Below are positions 8,181 to 16,089 of a stretch of 64,000 nucleotides of DNA, in pieces (the first letter of the stretch is position 1; each line of letters starts with the position of its first letter). Under the pieces are notes generated by a model. It saw only the letters and a list, made by a program, of their open reading frames with translations. It was not told where the DNA came from and ran no database searches. The translations under genes and the position numbers were made by a program. Source of the stretch: Bacillota bacterium (lineage in GTDB: Bacteria; Bacillota; Bacilli; Bu12); the NCBI GenBank assembly GCA_014896485.1, contig JADBKH010000007.1, forward strand, positions 1 to 64,000. Direction: 5' to 3'.

Positions 8181-8930
8181 ATGGATTTTGGGCTTGGTGG
8201 GAAACGCATTCTAGTGACCGGTGCGGGGAAAGGAATCGGAGCGGCGATCGCGCTTTCTTTGGTGGAAGAAGGGGCCGTTCCCTTAGTGCATGTTCACCGT
8301 TTCGATGCTGAGGTGGATACTCTGCGACAAAAGATCGCCGCGAAATGCCCCGAAGCTCTATTCATTCAAGCGGATTTGGAAATCCAGTCGGATGTGGAGC
8401 GTTTGGCGGAAGAAGCGATTTCATCTGGACCAGTCTACGGTGTGGTGCACAATGCCGGCTGGGCGAACAACGGGCGGTTCATGGAAAGCGCCAAAGAGGA
8501 ATGGCAAAAGACGGTACAAGTCGATCTGTTGGCGATCATGACGTTGACCCAACGATTGCTTCCTGAAATGCAAAAGGCTGGTCGCGGACGTATCCTTCAT
8601 ATTGTGGGAGATTCGGCTCGCGTCGGAGAACGTGGTCTGAGTGTTTCTACAGCAGCGCGTGGAGGCGTGCTTGCCTTTGGAAAATCGTTGGCACGAGAAA
8701 TAGGCCGAGAGCAGATCACCGTCAATACGGTCGCTTTAGGATTGATTCAGACGCCTTCTACCCAGTGGTTGACCCCAGAATTGGAGCAAAAGGCCGCTCG
8801 AAATTACCCGATGGGTCGACTCGGGCGCATAGAGGACGTGGTTCCCGCGATCTTGTTTCTGTTGTCGGAAGGAGCCGGATGGATTACCGGACAGACTCTC
8901 TCTGTCAATGGAGGATACAGTATGATTTGA
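8181..8930 (+). CDS. BadH-like SDR protein lacking the catalytic residues
   Basis: A 249-residue short-chain dehydrogenase-like protein, closely parallel to the BadH-type enzyme at 16994 and alignable to it without gaps over the active site. The nucleotide-binding motif TGAGKGIG (13-20) and HNAGW (90-94) are intact. The four catalytic positions are not: Asn115 is Asp, Ser143 is Gly, Tyr156 is Ser (codon TCT at 8646) and Lys160 is Arg. ITGQTLSVNGGYSM closes the protein normally. ATG at 8181 has GGAAGG eight bases upstream. It lies between the ring-acid ligase and the BadI-like gene. It may bind a nucleotide or thioester without ordinary dehydrogenase chemistry, or form mixed tetramers with an active partner. 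Confidence 0.85.
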   Translation: MDFGLGGKRILVTGAGKGIGAAIALSLVEEGAVPLVHVHRFDAEVDTLRQKIAAKCPEALFIQADLEIQSDVERLAEEAISSGPVYGVVHNAGWANNGRFMESAKEEWQKTVQVDLLAIMTLTQRLLPEMQKAGRGRILHIVGDSARVGERGLSVSTAARGGVLAFGKSLAREIGREQITVNTVALGLIQTPSTQWLTPELEQKAARNYPMGRLGRIEDVVPAILFLLSEGAGWITGQTLSVNGGYSMI

Positions 8931-9095
8931 AAGCAAAACATAGTTTTATATTGAAAAAAGAGGGATCGGTTTGGCGCTTTAGACAGGCTCGCAAGGGTTG
9001 CCATTGGAGAAGGCAAACATTGCCCTCTTGCTTGACATACAAAATCATCACAAAAACAGGGTACGAGTCGTGCCTGTTCGGAGGATAGGTGGATC

Positions 9096-9110
9096 ACCCA
9101 CGTTGTGGGT
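9096..9110. promoter_or_regulatory. short perfect inverted repeat in the leader of the BadI-like gene
   Basis: ACCCAC-GTT-GTGGGT lies within the 227-base gap (8931-9157) between the SDR-like and BadI-like genes, 47 bases before the latter's start. It could be an operator or an RNA hairpin. The same gap has a TTGACA at 9032-9037 without a matching -10 box. Nothing else is evident in it. Confidence 0.35.
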
Positions 9111-9157
9111 AGTTGGGTAGAAGCTTACAATATCAATGAAGTGAAGGGAGAAGATGG

Positions 9158-9964
9158 ATGGCATACGAAGATATTCTTTACCAGAAGAACGAGGGCATTG
9201 CCACCATTACGATCAATCGTCCCCAGGTCATGAATGCTTTTCGTGATATGACGGTCAACGAGATGATCGATGCGTTTTACGACGCATGGGATGACAATGA
9301 GATCGGTGTGGTGGTTTTGACCGGAGCCGGAGATCGAGCTTTTTGTTCGGGCGGCGATCAAAAAGTACGCGGAGAAGGGGGATACGGGGCTTCTGGAGGT
9401 CGGGCCATGGGCATAGGTCTTGACGTGTTGACTCTCCATGAAGTGATTCGAGACATTCCCAAACCCGTGCTTGCCGCGGTCAACGGTTACGCCATCGGTG
9501 GAGGCAATGTACTGGTAACCGTGTGTGATCTGGCCATTGCTGCGGAGAGTGCGAAACTGGGACAGAGTGGGCCCAAAGTGGGTAGTTTCGACGCGGGATA
9601 TGGAACGGCGTATCTGGCGCGGGTGGTGGGAGAGAAACGGGCGCGAGAGATCTGGTATCTCTGTCGTCAATACACTGCTCAAGAAGCGTATCAGATGGGA
9701 ATGGTTAATAAAGTTGTTCCTCTCGACAGGCTGATGGAAGAAGCTTACGCATGGGCGAGAGAGATTCTGGAGAAAAGTCCGTATGCGATTCGCATGTTGA
9801 AAGCGTCGTTTAATGCGGACAGTGCCAACATAAAAGGGATCGACGAGATGGCACTGGGGGCTTTGGCGCTTTATTACGATACCGATGAAGCAATGGAGGG
9901 GCGCAATTCATTTGTTGAAAAACGCAAGCCCGATTTCCGAAAATTTTATCATAGAAATAACTAA
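9158..9964 (+). CDS. badI: ring-opening hydrolase / Dieckmann-type crotonase (BadI/MenB family)
   Basis: A 268-residue crotonase-superfamily protein of the BadI/MenB branch. [48 protein letters not shown] and the ending EKRKPDF are branch hallmarks. BadI opens 2-ketocyclohexane-1-carboxyl-CoA to pimeloyl-CoA; MenB runs a similar Dieckmann reaction in the opposite sense to make dihydroxynaphthoyl-CoA. Branch traits are mixed: NAFRDMT, GGGNVL and YYDTDE look BadI-like, while GGDQKVRG and [12 protein letters not shown] look MenB-like. No other menaquinone gene is nearby, whereas BadH, acyl-CoA dehydrogenase, hydratase and thiolase genes are, so BadI function is preferred. ATG at 9158 follows GAAGGGAG by seven bases. 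Confidence 0.75.
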   Translation: MAYEDILYQKNEGIATITINRPQVMNAFRDMTVNEMIDAFYDAWDDNEIGVVVLTGAGDRAFCSGGDQKVRGEGGYGASGGRAMGIGLDVLTLHEVIRDIPKPVLAAVNGYAIGGGNVLVTVCDLAIAAESAKLGQSGPKVGSFDAGYGTAYLARVVGEKRAREIWYLCRQYTAQEAYQMGMVNKVVPLDRLMEEAYAWAREILEKSPYAIRMLKASFNADSANIKGIDEMALGALALYYDTDEAMEGRNSFVEKRKPDFRKFYHRNN

Positions 9965-9975
9965 TGAATGAAAAA

Positions 9976-10005
9976 TCGACACAATAGGGCTATTCACGCT
10001 TATAT
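9976..10005 (+). promoter_or_regulatory. probable promoter of the thiolase gene
   Basis: TCGACA at 9976-9981 and TTATAT at 10000-10005 are 18 bases apart. Transcription would start near 10012, which is downstream of the upstream GTG at 10006 and close to the ribosome site at 10023-10029. Confidence 0.45.
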
Positions 10006-10035
10006 GTGAACATGTGTTCTATGGAGGAGAACCCT

Positions 10036-11241
10036 ACGAGAGAAGCGTTCATCGTCGATGCTGTACGCACGCCCATTGGACGCCATGGCGGGGCTTTGGC
10101 AAGTGTGCGTCCAGACGACTTAGCCGCGTTGGTCATTCGGGCGCTGGTCGATCGCAATCGATTAGTGGAAGACACGATTGATGATGTCTATTTTGGCTGT
10201 GCCAACCAAGCCGGCGAGGACAATCGCAATGTTGCGCGTATGGCACTTTTATTGGCTGGGCTACCGACGAGCGTACCTGGAGCGACTGTAAACCGGCTTT
10301 GCGGTTCTGGTCTAGAGACCGTAGCTGAAGCTGCGCGTGCAGTCATGGTAGGGGAAGGAGACCTGTTCATTGCAGGTGGCGTCGAAAGAATGACGCGGGC
10401 CCCCTACGTTTTGCCAAAACCCGAGCGTGGCTTTGAGCGAGGTATGAGAACACTGTTCGATACAACCCTTGGTTGGCGTATGGTCAATCCAAAAATGCCA
10501 TCTTTGGGGTATGATCCGATCGAGATGGGTGAAACAGCGGAGAATGTCGCTGAACAATACAATATTTCACGCGAATCGCAAGATCGTTTTGCTTTCGAGA
10601 GCCAGCAAAAGACAGCACGAGCCATGCGTGAAGGCTCCTTCGAAGATGAGATCGTCCCTGCTTCCGTGCCGCAGCGAAAAGGGACGCCCAAGTTGGTCAT
10701 CCAAGACGAGCATCCACGCCCGCAAACGACAATAAAGGATCTGGCCAAGTTAAAGCCAGCTTTTCGAGAAAATGGAACGGTCACAGCCGGAAATTCCTCA
10801 GGAATTAATGATGGAGCGACAGCGGTACTGGTCATGTCGCAGGAAAAAGTGGCTCAGCTCGGCTTGACCCCCCTGGCGCGTATCCTTACGACAGCGACGG
10901 CTGGTGTTCATCCCAATTTTATGGGGCTAGGACCCATCCCTGCGACGCAAAAAGCATTAAAGAGAGTGGGACTTTCGATTTCTGATCTGGATCTGATCGA
11001 ACTCAACGAAGTTTTTGCCGCTCAATCTCTTGCATGCATTCAAGAACTTGGTCTTCCCATCGAGACAGTAAACGTCCATGGTGGCGCGATTGCACTCGGT
11101 CACCCATTGGGATGCAGTGGGGCAAGAATCTTGACCACCCTTGTCCATGAGATGAAGCGTCGGCTAACGCGCTATGGCCTGGCCACGATGTGCATTGGGG
11201 TTGGCCAAGGAATTGCGATGGTAGTGGAACGTAACAACTGA
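10036..11241 (+). CDS. 3-oxoacyl-CoA thiolase, PcaF/PaaJ type (apparent ACG start)
   Basis: A thiolase of about 401 residues with classical catalytic groups: NRLCGSG (nucleophilic Cys), ELNEVFAAQSL, GHPLGCSGAR and CIGVGQGI. Opening residues REAFIVDAVRTPIGRHGGAL and the CANQAGEDNRNVARMA segment match 3-oxoadipyl-CoA thiolases (PcaF, PaaJ). These release acetyl-CoA from dicarboxylyl-CoA intermediates, which also suits pimeloyl-CoA beta-oxidation after BadI. The start is odd. GGAGGAG at 10023-10029 points to ACG at 10036, exactly where homologues begin. In-frame GTG 10006, ATG 10012 and ATG 10021 lie before or on top of that site. If ACG is not used, ATG 10021 or 10012 would add 5-8 residues. 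Confidence 0.85.
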   Translation, partial: TREAFIVDAVRTPIGRHGGALASVRPDDLAALVIRALVDRNRLVEDTIDDVYFGCANQAGEDNRNVARMALLLAGLPTSVPGATVNRLCGSGLETVAEAARAVMVGEGDLFIAGGVERMTRAPYVLPKPERGFERGMRTLFDTTLGWRMVNPKMPSLGYDPIEMGETAENVAEQYNISRESQDRFAFESQQKTARAMREGSFEDEIVPASVPQRKGTPKLVIQDEHPRPQTTIKDLAKLKPAFRENGTVTAGNSSGINDGATAVLVMSQEKVAQLGLTPLARILTTATAGVHPNFMGLGPIPATQKALKRVGLSISDLDLIELNEVFAAQSLACIQELGLPIETVNVHGGAIALGHPLGCSGARILTTLVHEMKRRLTRYGLATMCIGVGQGIAMVVERNN

Positions 11242-11250
11242 CCACCTATG

Positions 11251-11279
11251 TTGACTGCTGCGTGAAGAGTTATTCGAAT
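11251..11279 (+). promoter_or_regulatory. probable promoter before the MmgE/PrpD gene
   Basis: TTGACT at 11251-11256 and TCGAAT at 11274-11279 with 17 bases between. The predicted start point near 11286 would exclude the in-frame ATG at 11278 and favour ATG 11326. Confidence 0.45.
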
Positions 11280-11325
11280 GCAAGCGAAGAAATCACCTTT
11301 CATGTCGTTGGGAAGAAGGCTAAGT

Positions 11326-12708
11326 ATGGCAGCTTGGACAGCGCAAGTGAGTCACTGGGTCAGTCATTTGGACTTTGCCGCACTACCTGATCCGGTCATA
11401 GAGGCAGTACGGCGCGCTGTGCTTGATACGGTAGGTTGTCTGATGGCCGGTCGAAAAGAGCCAGTGACACAGATCTTGGAAGAGAAGGCGCTTTTGCAAG
11501 GTGGCCGCGAGGAAGCAACCTTGTTGGGTACCCATGTGCGCTTGCCCGCTGAGGTTGCCGCACTGGTCAACGGAGCAAGTGCACACGCCCTTGATTTCGA
11601 CGATGTCAACAACGCCGTTCAAGGGCATCCGAGCGTAGCTATTTTTCCTGCAGCACTTGCCGCTTGCGAATGGACCGACCGCGACGGGAAGGCGTTGATC
11701 TGCGGCTATGCCGCTGGATTTGAAGTGATGGCCAAACTTGGCGAAGCGATAGGCTACGGTCATTATGAAAAGGGTTGGCATCCTACCGTGACTTTGGGAG
11801 CACTGGGTGCTGCCGCTGCGGCGGGCAACGTGCTGCAGTTGACGCCACAGCAAATGGCGGTGGCATTAAGCCTGGCGGTCTCACAAGCAGCGGGTACACG
11901 CCAAAATTTTGGCACGATGACCAAGCCTTTTCACGCAGGCAATGCTGCCCGTATTGGCGTCTTATCGGCGCGCCTGGCCAAGGCGGGCTTTACAGCAGAT
12001 ACGCATATCCTGGAGGCGCCCTTCGGGTTTTTTGCACTGTACAGCGGAGAGCCAGTCGCAAAGGAGCAAGTATCCACTGCCTTGGCTTCCATTGGAAAAA
12101 AGTGGGCGCTGCTCGAACCAGGCGTGGATGTTAAGAAGTACCCCTGCTGCTACTGGACACATCGTGCTGCCGATGCAGCCTTGGCATTGCGTAAAGAAGA
12201 AGGCGTTCGGTCCGAGGAAATCGAGCAAATCGAAGTGGCTACGCCACCGGGCGGGTTGACAGCGCTGATCTATCCGCAGCCAACGACGGGTTTGGAGGGC
12301 AAGTTCTCCATGGAATATGTCGTCTCGGCTGCTTTTTACGATGGCGCCTTGACTTTTGCGACCTTCACCGATGAAGCGGTGCAGCGCCCTGCATTGCGCG
12401 CTTTGGAGACGAAGGTGAAAAAGGAAGAGCAACCCGCTTTGGCGGACGGGACTGCAACCACTCTCAACAGTGGCCATGTCGTAGTGCGGGTGCATTTGAC
12501 CGATGGGTGTACCGCCGAGCGAAGCGTGATACATCCCTCTGGTTCAGCAAAGCAGCCGCTAAGCTGGGAGCAATTGGTCGAGAAGTTTCGCGACTGTGTG
12601 GATCATGGGGAAGCGCAGTTAAACCTAAAGGTGGCTGTTGAGCGTATTGCAGCGCTGCAGGAGGAGAGCTCCATACGCGATTGGACCGCTTCCCTTGCTT
12701 CAGGCTGA
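11326..12708 (+). CDS. MmgE/PrpD family protein
   Basis: A 460-residue MmgE/PrpD-family protein. These include 2-methylcitrate dehydratase (PrpD), cis-aconitate decarboxylase and several uncharacterised dehydratases or epimerases. Family marks are AVLDTVGCLMAGR near the N-terminus, NGASAHALDFDD (about residues 82-93), HPSVAIFPAALA, KGWHPTVTLGALGAAAAAG, KPFHAGNAARIGVLSARLA and DVKKYPCCYWTHRAADAA. ATG at 11326 follows GGAAGAAGG by six bases; longer starts at 11278 and 11302 lack a site. It precedes a class III CoA-transferase and an HMG-CoA-lyase-like gene. That combination suggests handling of a branched dicarboxylate or tricarboxylate and its CoA ester. The substrate is unknown. Confidence 0.85.
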   Translation: MAAWTAQVSHWVSHLDFAALPDPVIEAVRRAVLDTVGCLMAGRKEPVTQILEEKALLQGGREEATLLGTHVRLPAEVAALVNGASAHALDFDDVNNAVQGHPSVAIFPAALAACEWTDRDGKALICGYAAGFEVMAKLGEAIGYGHYEKGWHPTVTLGALGAAAAAGNVLQLTPQQMAVALSLAVSQAAGTRQNFGTMTKPFHAGNAARIGVLSARLAKAGFTADTHILEAPFGFFALYSGEPVAKEQVSTALASIGKKWALLEPGVDVKKYPCCYWTHRAADAALALRKEEGVRSEEIEQIEVATPPGGLTALIYPQPTTGLEGKFSMEYVVSAAFYDGALTFATFTDEAVQRPALRALETKVKKEEQPALADGTATTLNSGHVVVRVHLTDGCTAERSVIHPSGSAKQPLSWEQLVEKFRDCVDHGEAQLNLKVAVERIAALQEESSIRDWTASLASG

Positions 12709-12781
12709 GTGGGTCCTGGATAGCATGCTGTGGGTTGCGGGGCACAAAAAGCGATACCCTCGTATCTGAAGGGAGGGGGAT

Positions 12782-13924
12782 GTGGGCATCCAGTTGCAAG
12801 GATTGCGCGTGCTTGATCTGACAACCAATATCTCTGGACCGACGCTGACGATGATCCTCGGGGGTCTCGGTGCAGATGTGGTCAAAGTCGAGCGCCCGGA
12901 AGGTGACGATGGGCGGCGGATGGGGCCGTATCTCAACGGCCACGGCACTTATTTTTTGGCGATCAACCGCGACAAGCGCTCCATCCTCGCCGATCTCAAA
13001 AGTGAAACGGGGGCCGCTTTGGTGCGTGCGCTTGCGCAGCAGGCCGATGTGTTGGTGGAAAACTTTCGGCCGGGTACAGCTGAACGGTTGGGCATCGGCT
13101 ACGAGCGTCTCTCACAGAGAAATCCTGGGCTGGTCTACTGCGCTATCTCTGCCTATGGAGAGGTGGGGCCCGATGCGGAGAAACCCGGCTATGATGCGGT
13201 GCTGCAGGCGCGCACGGGAGTGATGTCGATCACCGGTCCCCTCGAGGGAGAGCCGGTGCGTGCAGGCGTCTCCTTGCTCGACGGTGGCAGTGCCTTGTGG
13301 GGCGCCATTGGCGTCTTGGCGGCCTTGGTTCAGCGGCAGCAGACCGGCAAAGGGCAGCGCGTTGCCACCTCCCTCTTTGAGACGGGCGTCTCGTGGATGA
13401 ATTACCATCTGGTCGCTTACCAAGCGACAGGCGTCGACCCTCGTCCACAAGGTGCGAGTCATACCGGTTTTGCCCCCTATGGGCGGTTTGAGACACAGGA
13501 TGCGCCGGTTGTGATCGGCATTTCCAGTGACCGCCTTTTTCAAAAGCTTTGTCGCGCGGTAGGCCACGCGGAGTGGGCAGCAGATCCAGCCTATCTTCAC
13601 AATGCCGAGCGGTTGCAGCACCGTTCGGAGCTCGATGCTGCTCTCAATGCTGTATTGATGGAAAAACCCTATGCGTCCTGGGTTGAAGCATTTGAACGGG
13701 AAGGGGTGCCTTATGCGCCGATTCAGACCGCCTCCCAGGTACTCCATGATCCGCAGACTGCAGCGCTTCAAATGATGCAAGAGGTCGTTTTGCCAGATGG
13801 GACGCATGTGCAGTTGCCGCGGCTTCCCTTGCGTTTTGACAGCCACCGTCCACCCATCCGCCGGCCCCCGCCAGAGCTCGGCGCCGATCAGCAAGAGGTG
13901 CTACACGCCTTGGGGTGGGTGTAA
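12782..13924 (+). CDS. class III CoA-transferase (CaiB/BaiF family)
   Basis: A 380-residue family III CoA-transferase. These enzymes move CoA between carboxylic acids through an aspartyl-CoA intermediate; PGYDAVLQARTG near residues 136-147 carries the expected catalytic Asp. The N-terminal LQGLRVLDLTTNISGP and VVKVERPEGDDGR and the VENFRPGTAERLGIGYE segment are typical. The start is GTG at 12782 directly behind GAAGGGAGGGGGA. The length is near the family norm of about 400. It probably activates an acid produced or used by the MmgE/PrpD enzyme upstream. Strikingly G+C-rich compared with the paa genes. Confidence 0.87.
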   Translation: MGIQLQGLRVLDLTTNISGPTLTMILGGLGADVVKVERPEGDDGRRMGPYLNGHGTYFLAINRDKRSILADLKSETGAALVRALAQQADVLVENFRPGTAERLGIGYERLSQRNPGLVYCAISAYGEVGPDAEKPGYDAVLQARTGVMSITGPLEGEPVRAGVSLLDGGSALWGAIGVLAALVQRQQTGKGQRVATSLFETGVSWMNYHLVAYQATGVDPRPQGASHTGFAPYGRFETQDAPVVIGISSDRLFQKLCRAVGHAEWAADPAYLHNAERLQHRSELDAALNAVLMEKPYASWVEAFEREGVPYAPIQTASQVLHDPQTAALQMMQEVVLPDGTHVQLPRLPLRFDSHRPPIRRPPPELGADQQEVLHALGWV

Positions 13925-13940
13925 GTTTGCGGACGGCTTT

Positions 13941-13957
13941 AGAAGCATTATGCTTCT
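13941..13957. repeat. perfect short inverted repeat between CoA-transferase and lyase genes
   Basis: AGAAGCAT-T-ATGCTTCT, two 8-base arms around one central base, in the 92-base gap before the lyase gene. An operator is as likely as a weak terminator, since no T-run follows. Confidence 0.3.
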
Positions 13958-14016
13958 TATTAAACAGAGAAGCTGAAGCAGCGTAGAAGGGGAATCCAAA
14001 AGAGGAGTGTCTCTCG

Positions 14017-14901
14017 ATGACCTTGCCGCAACGAGTCACCCTGATCGACGTCTGCCTGCGTGATGGATTGCAGGACGAGTCGGTTTTTGTACCTACACAA
14101 GCCAAGCTGCAGCTGCTGGATGCCCTTGCGCGTGCCGGTGTTCTAGAAGCGGAAGTGACTTCTTTTGTCCATCCCAAATGGATTCCTCCCTTGGCCGATG
14201 CAGATGCGTTGGCTGCACGGTTGCCGAACCTTCCACCAATGCGTTTTTGGGCGCTGGTCCCTAACCTTAGGGGATATGAACGCAGCGGCAATGCCCCTCT
14301 TTTCGGCATCACCACCGTCTTGTCGGCGACCGATGCGCACAACCAGGCCAACCTAAACTGCACTTCCCAGGAATCGTTGCGACGCCTAAAGCCGGTCATT
14401 GCAGCGGCCAAAGCGGATGGCCGAAGCGTGCGTGCTGCCATCTCGGTAGTCTTTGGCTGTCCGTTTGAAGGCGAAGTGCCCCTTCAACGGGTCGTCGATC
14501 TCTGCGAACAGCTGACTGCTGCTGGAGCAGATGAATTGGTGCTCTGCGATACGATTGGCGTCGCCCATCCACGACAAGTGGCGGAAGTGATTGGACAAGT
14601 ACGCGCACGCTTGCCGGAGATGCCGCTGACGCTGCACCTGCACGATGCCCGCGGCTTCGGATTGGCCAATATGCTTGCTGGCCTTCAGGAAGGGATCACC
14701 CGCTTTGATACCTCTTTGGGCGGCTTTGGCGGCTGTCCGTATGCACCGGGGGCGCCAGGCAACCTCGCCACCGAACGCGCCAACACTTTTTTGACCGCAA
14801 TGGGCATTGCAACCGACATTGATCAGGCGGCCATCGAAGCGGCGGCTGTGCAGGCGAAGAGCGCTGTCGCTGCGGGAGAACCCATCGACACCAAAGCATA
14901 A
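14017..14901 (+). CDS. hydroxymethylglutaryl-CoA lyase-like enzyme
   Basis: A 294-residue TIM-barrel protein of the HMG-CoA lyase/DRE-TIM group. Metal and catalytic marks are DVCLRDGLQDE (about residues 11-21, with the usual Arg-Asp pair), VTSFVHPKWIPPLADAD, LCDTIGVAHP, LHLHDARGFGLAN and GGFGGCPYAPGAPGNLATE. These lyases split a 3-hydroxy-3-methyl-acyl-CoA into acetyl-CoA and a keto acid. In leucine breakdown the substrate is HMG-CoA, but no methylcrotonyl-CoA carboxylase is present here. The MmgE/PrpD and CoA-transferase neighbours hint at another 3-hydroxy-acid such as a citramalyl- or alkylmalyl-CoA. Start ATG at 14017 follows AGGAG. The acyl-CoA dehydrogenase begins 16 bases downstream. 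Confidence 0.85.
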   Translation: MTLPQRVTLIDVCLRDGLQDESVFVPTQAKLQLLDALARAGVLEAEVTSFVHPKWIPPLADADALAARLPNLPPMRFWALVPNLRGYERSGNAPLFGITTVLSATDAHNQANLNCTSQESLRRLKPVIAAAKADGRSVRAAISVVFGCPFEGEVPLQRVVDLCEQLTAAGADELVLCDTIGVAHPRQVAEVIGQVRARLPEMPLTLHLHDARGFGLANMLAGLQEGITRFDTSLGGFGGCPYAPGAPGNLATERANTFLTAMGIATDIDQAAIEAAAVQAKSAVAAGEPIDTKA

Positions 14902-14917
14902 AATGGGAGGTGAAGGG

Positions 14918-16075
14918 TTGCAGCTGACCGCAGAACAGACAGCACTGTTAGAGACGGTACGCAGCTTTGCCCAGCGGGAGATCAAGCCGATTGTCCATAC
15001 CTACGAGGCCGAAGATCGCTATCCCTCTGAAATTGTAGAGAAGATGCAGGAGCTCGGGCTGTTCGGTTTAAACATCGCGCCCGAGTACGGCGGGGCGGGG
15101 GTCGACACCGTCACCTATGCGTTGGTCTTTGAAGAACTTTCTGCTGTCTGGATGAGTCTGGCGGGGATTTTGGGGACCCATGGCATCATGGCTTACGTGC
15201 TTCAACGCTTCGGCACTGAGGAACAGAAGCGCCGGCTGCTGCCACGCATGGCCAGCGGAGAGCTGCGCGGGGGATTGGGGTTGACCGAGCCCGATGCAGG
15301 TTCGGACGTGCAAAACCTCAAAACAACAGCAGTACGTCAGGGCGATCGCTACGTCTTAAACGGACAGAAGATGTTTATCACCAATTCCCGTTACGGGAGC
15401 GGGCTGCTCGTTTTGGCTCGCACCAATCCTTTGGCGGACAAGCCTTCTCATGGGATGAGCGCTTTTATCGTCGAGCATGACGAACAGACCCCTGGTTACA
15501 TCGTTCGTCGCCCCATTCACAAGCTTGGGTATAAGGGGGTCGAGACGTGCGAGCTCTCTTTTGAAGATCTGCAGGTGCCTCAAGAAAACCTGGTCGGGGG
15601 TGAAGAAGGCCATGGTTTTGCACAAGTGATGAGCGGGCTTGAAGTGGGACGCATCAATGTTGCGGCCCGTGCGGTGGGCGTTGCGCGGGCTGCTTTTGAA
15701 GAAGCTGTGCGTTACGCCCAACAACGCCAGACTTTCGGCCAGCCGATTGCGCAACATCAAGCGATTCAGCTGCTGTTGGCCGATATGTACACCCAGTTGA
15801 GCGCTGCGCGGCATCTGTACATCGACGCAGCCGAAAAGAAGGATCGGGGCCAACGGGCGGACCTGGAGGCCGGCATGGCCAAACTCTTTGCCAGTGAGAT
15901 GTGTGGCAAAGTGACCCTCGATGCCATGCGGATTCATGGCGGTTATGGATATACTACTGATTTCAATGTCGAGCGCTACTACCGTGATGCCCCGCTGATG
16001 ATCATCGGAGAAGGCACCAATGAGATCCAGCGTACTGTGATCGCCCGTCAACTTCTGCAGCGTTACAGAGTATAG
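14918..16075 (+). CDS. acyl-CoA dehydrogenase (candidate cyclohexanecarboxyl-CoA dehydrogenase)
   Basis: A 385-residue FAD-dependent acyl-CoA dehydrogenase. GGLGLTEPDAGSDVQNLKTTA and FITNSRYGSG are FAD-contact segments. RQTFGQPIAQHQAIQ, MRIHGGYGYTTDFNVERYYRDA and IIGEGTNEIQR (catalytic Glu position) complete the family set. TTG at 14918 is the best start, seven bases after GGAGG at 14906-14910; ATG at 14903 lies in front of that site. Followed by an enoyl-CoA hydratase (14 bases away) and a BadH-type dehydrogenase, it fits the first oxidation of cyclohexanecarboxyl-CoA (BadJ/AliB role) or of a straight-chain acyl-CoA. The role is inferred from neighbours. Confidence 0.85.
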   Translation: MQLTAEQTALLETVRSFAQREIKPIVHTYEAEDRYPSEIVEKMQELGLFGLNIAPEYGGAGVDTVTYALVFEELSAVWMSLAGILGTHGIMAYVLQRFGTEEQKRRLLPRMASGELRGGLGLTEPDAGSDVQNLKTTAVRQGDRYVLNGQKMFITNSRYGSGLLVLARTNPLADKPSHGMSAFIVEHDEQTPGYIVRRPIHKLGYKGVETCELSFEDLQVPQENLVGGEEGHGFAQVMSGLEVGRINVAARAVGVARAAFEEAVRYAQQRQTFGQPIAQHQAIQLLLADMYTQLSAARHLYIDAAEKKDRGQRADLEAGMAKLFASEMCGKVTLDAMRIHGGYGYTTDFNVERYYRDAPLMIIGEGTNEIQRTVIARQLLQRYRV

Positions 16076-16089
16076 GGTGGGGGAAACCA

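Noticed and set aside
9032-9060. TTGACA at 9032 as a promoter for the BadI-like gene.
   Set aside because: No acceptable -10 hexamer lies 15-19 bases downstream.
9158-9964. Annotating the crotonase as MenB without qualification.
   Set aside because: Several segments match MenB, but no other menaquinone gene is near and BadH, hydratase and dehydrogenase genes are. Left as BadI/MenB family with BadI preferred.
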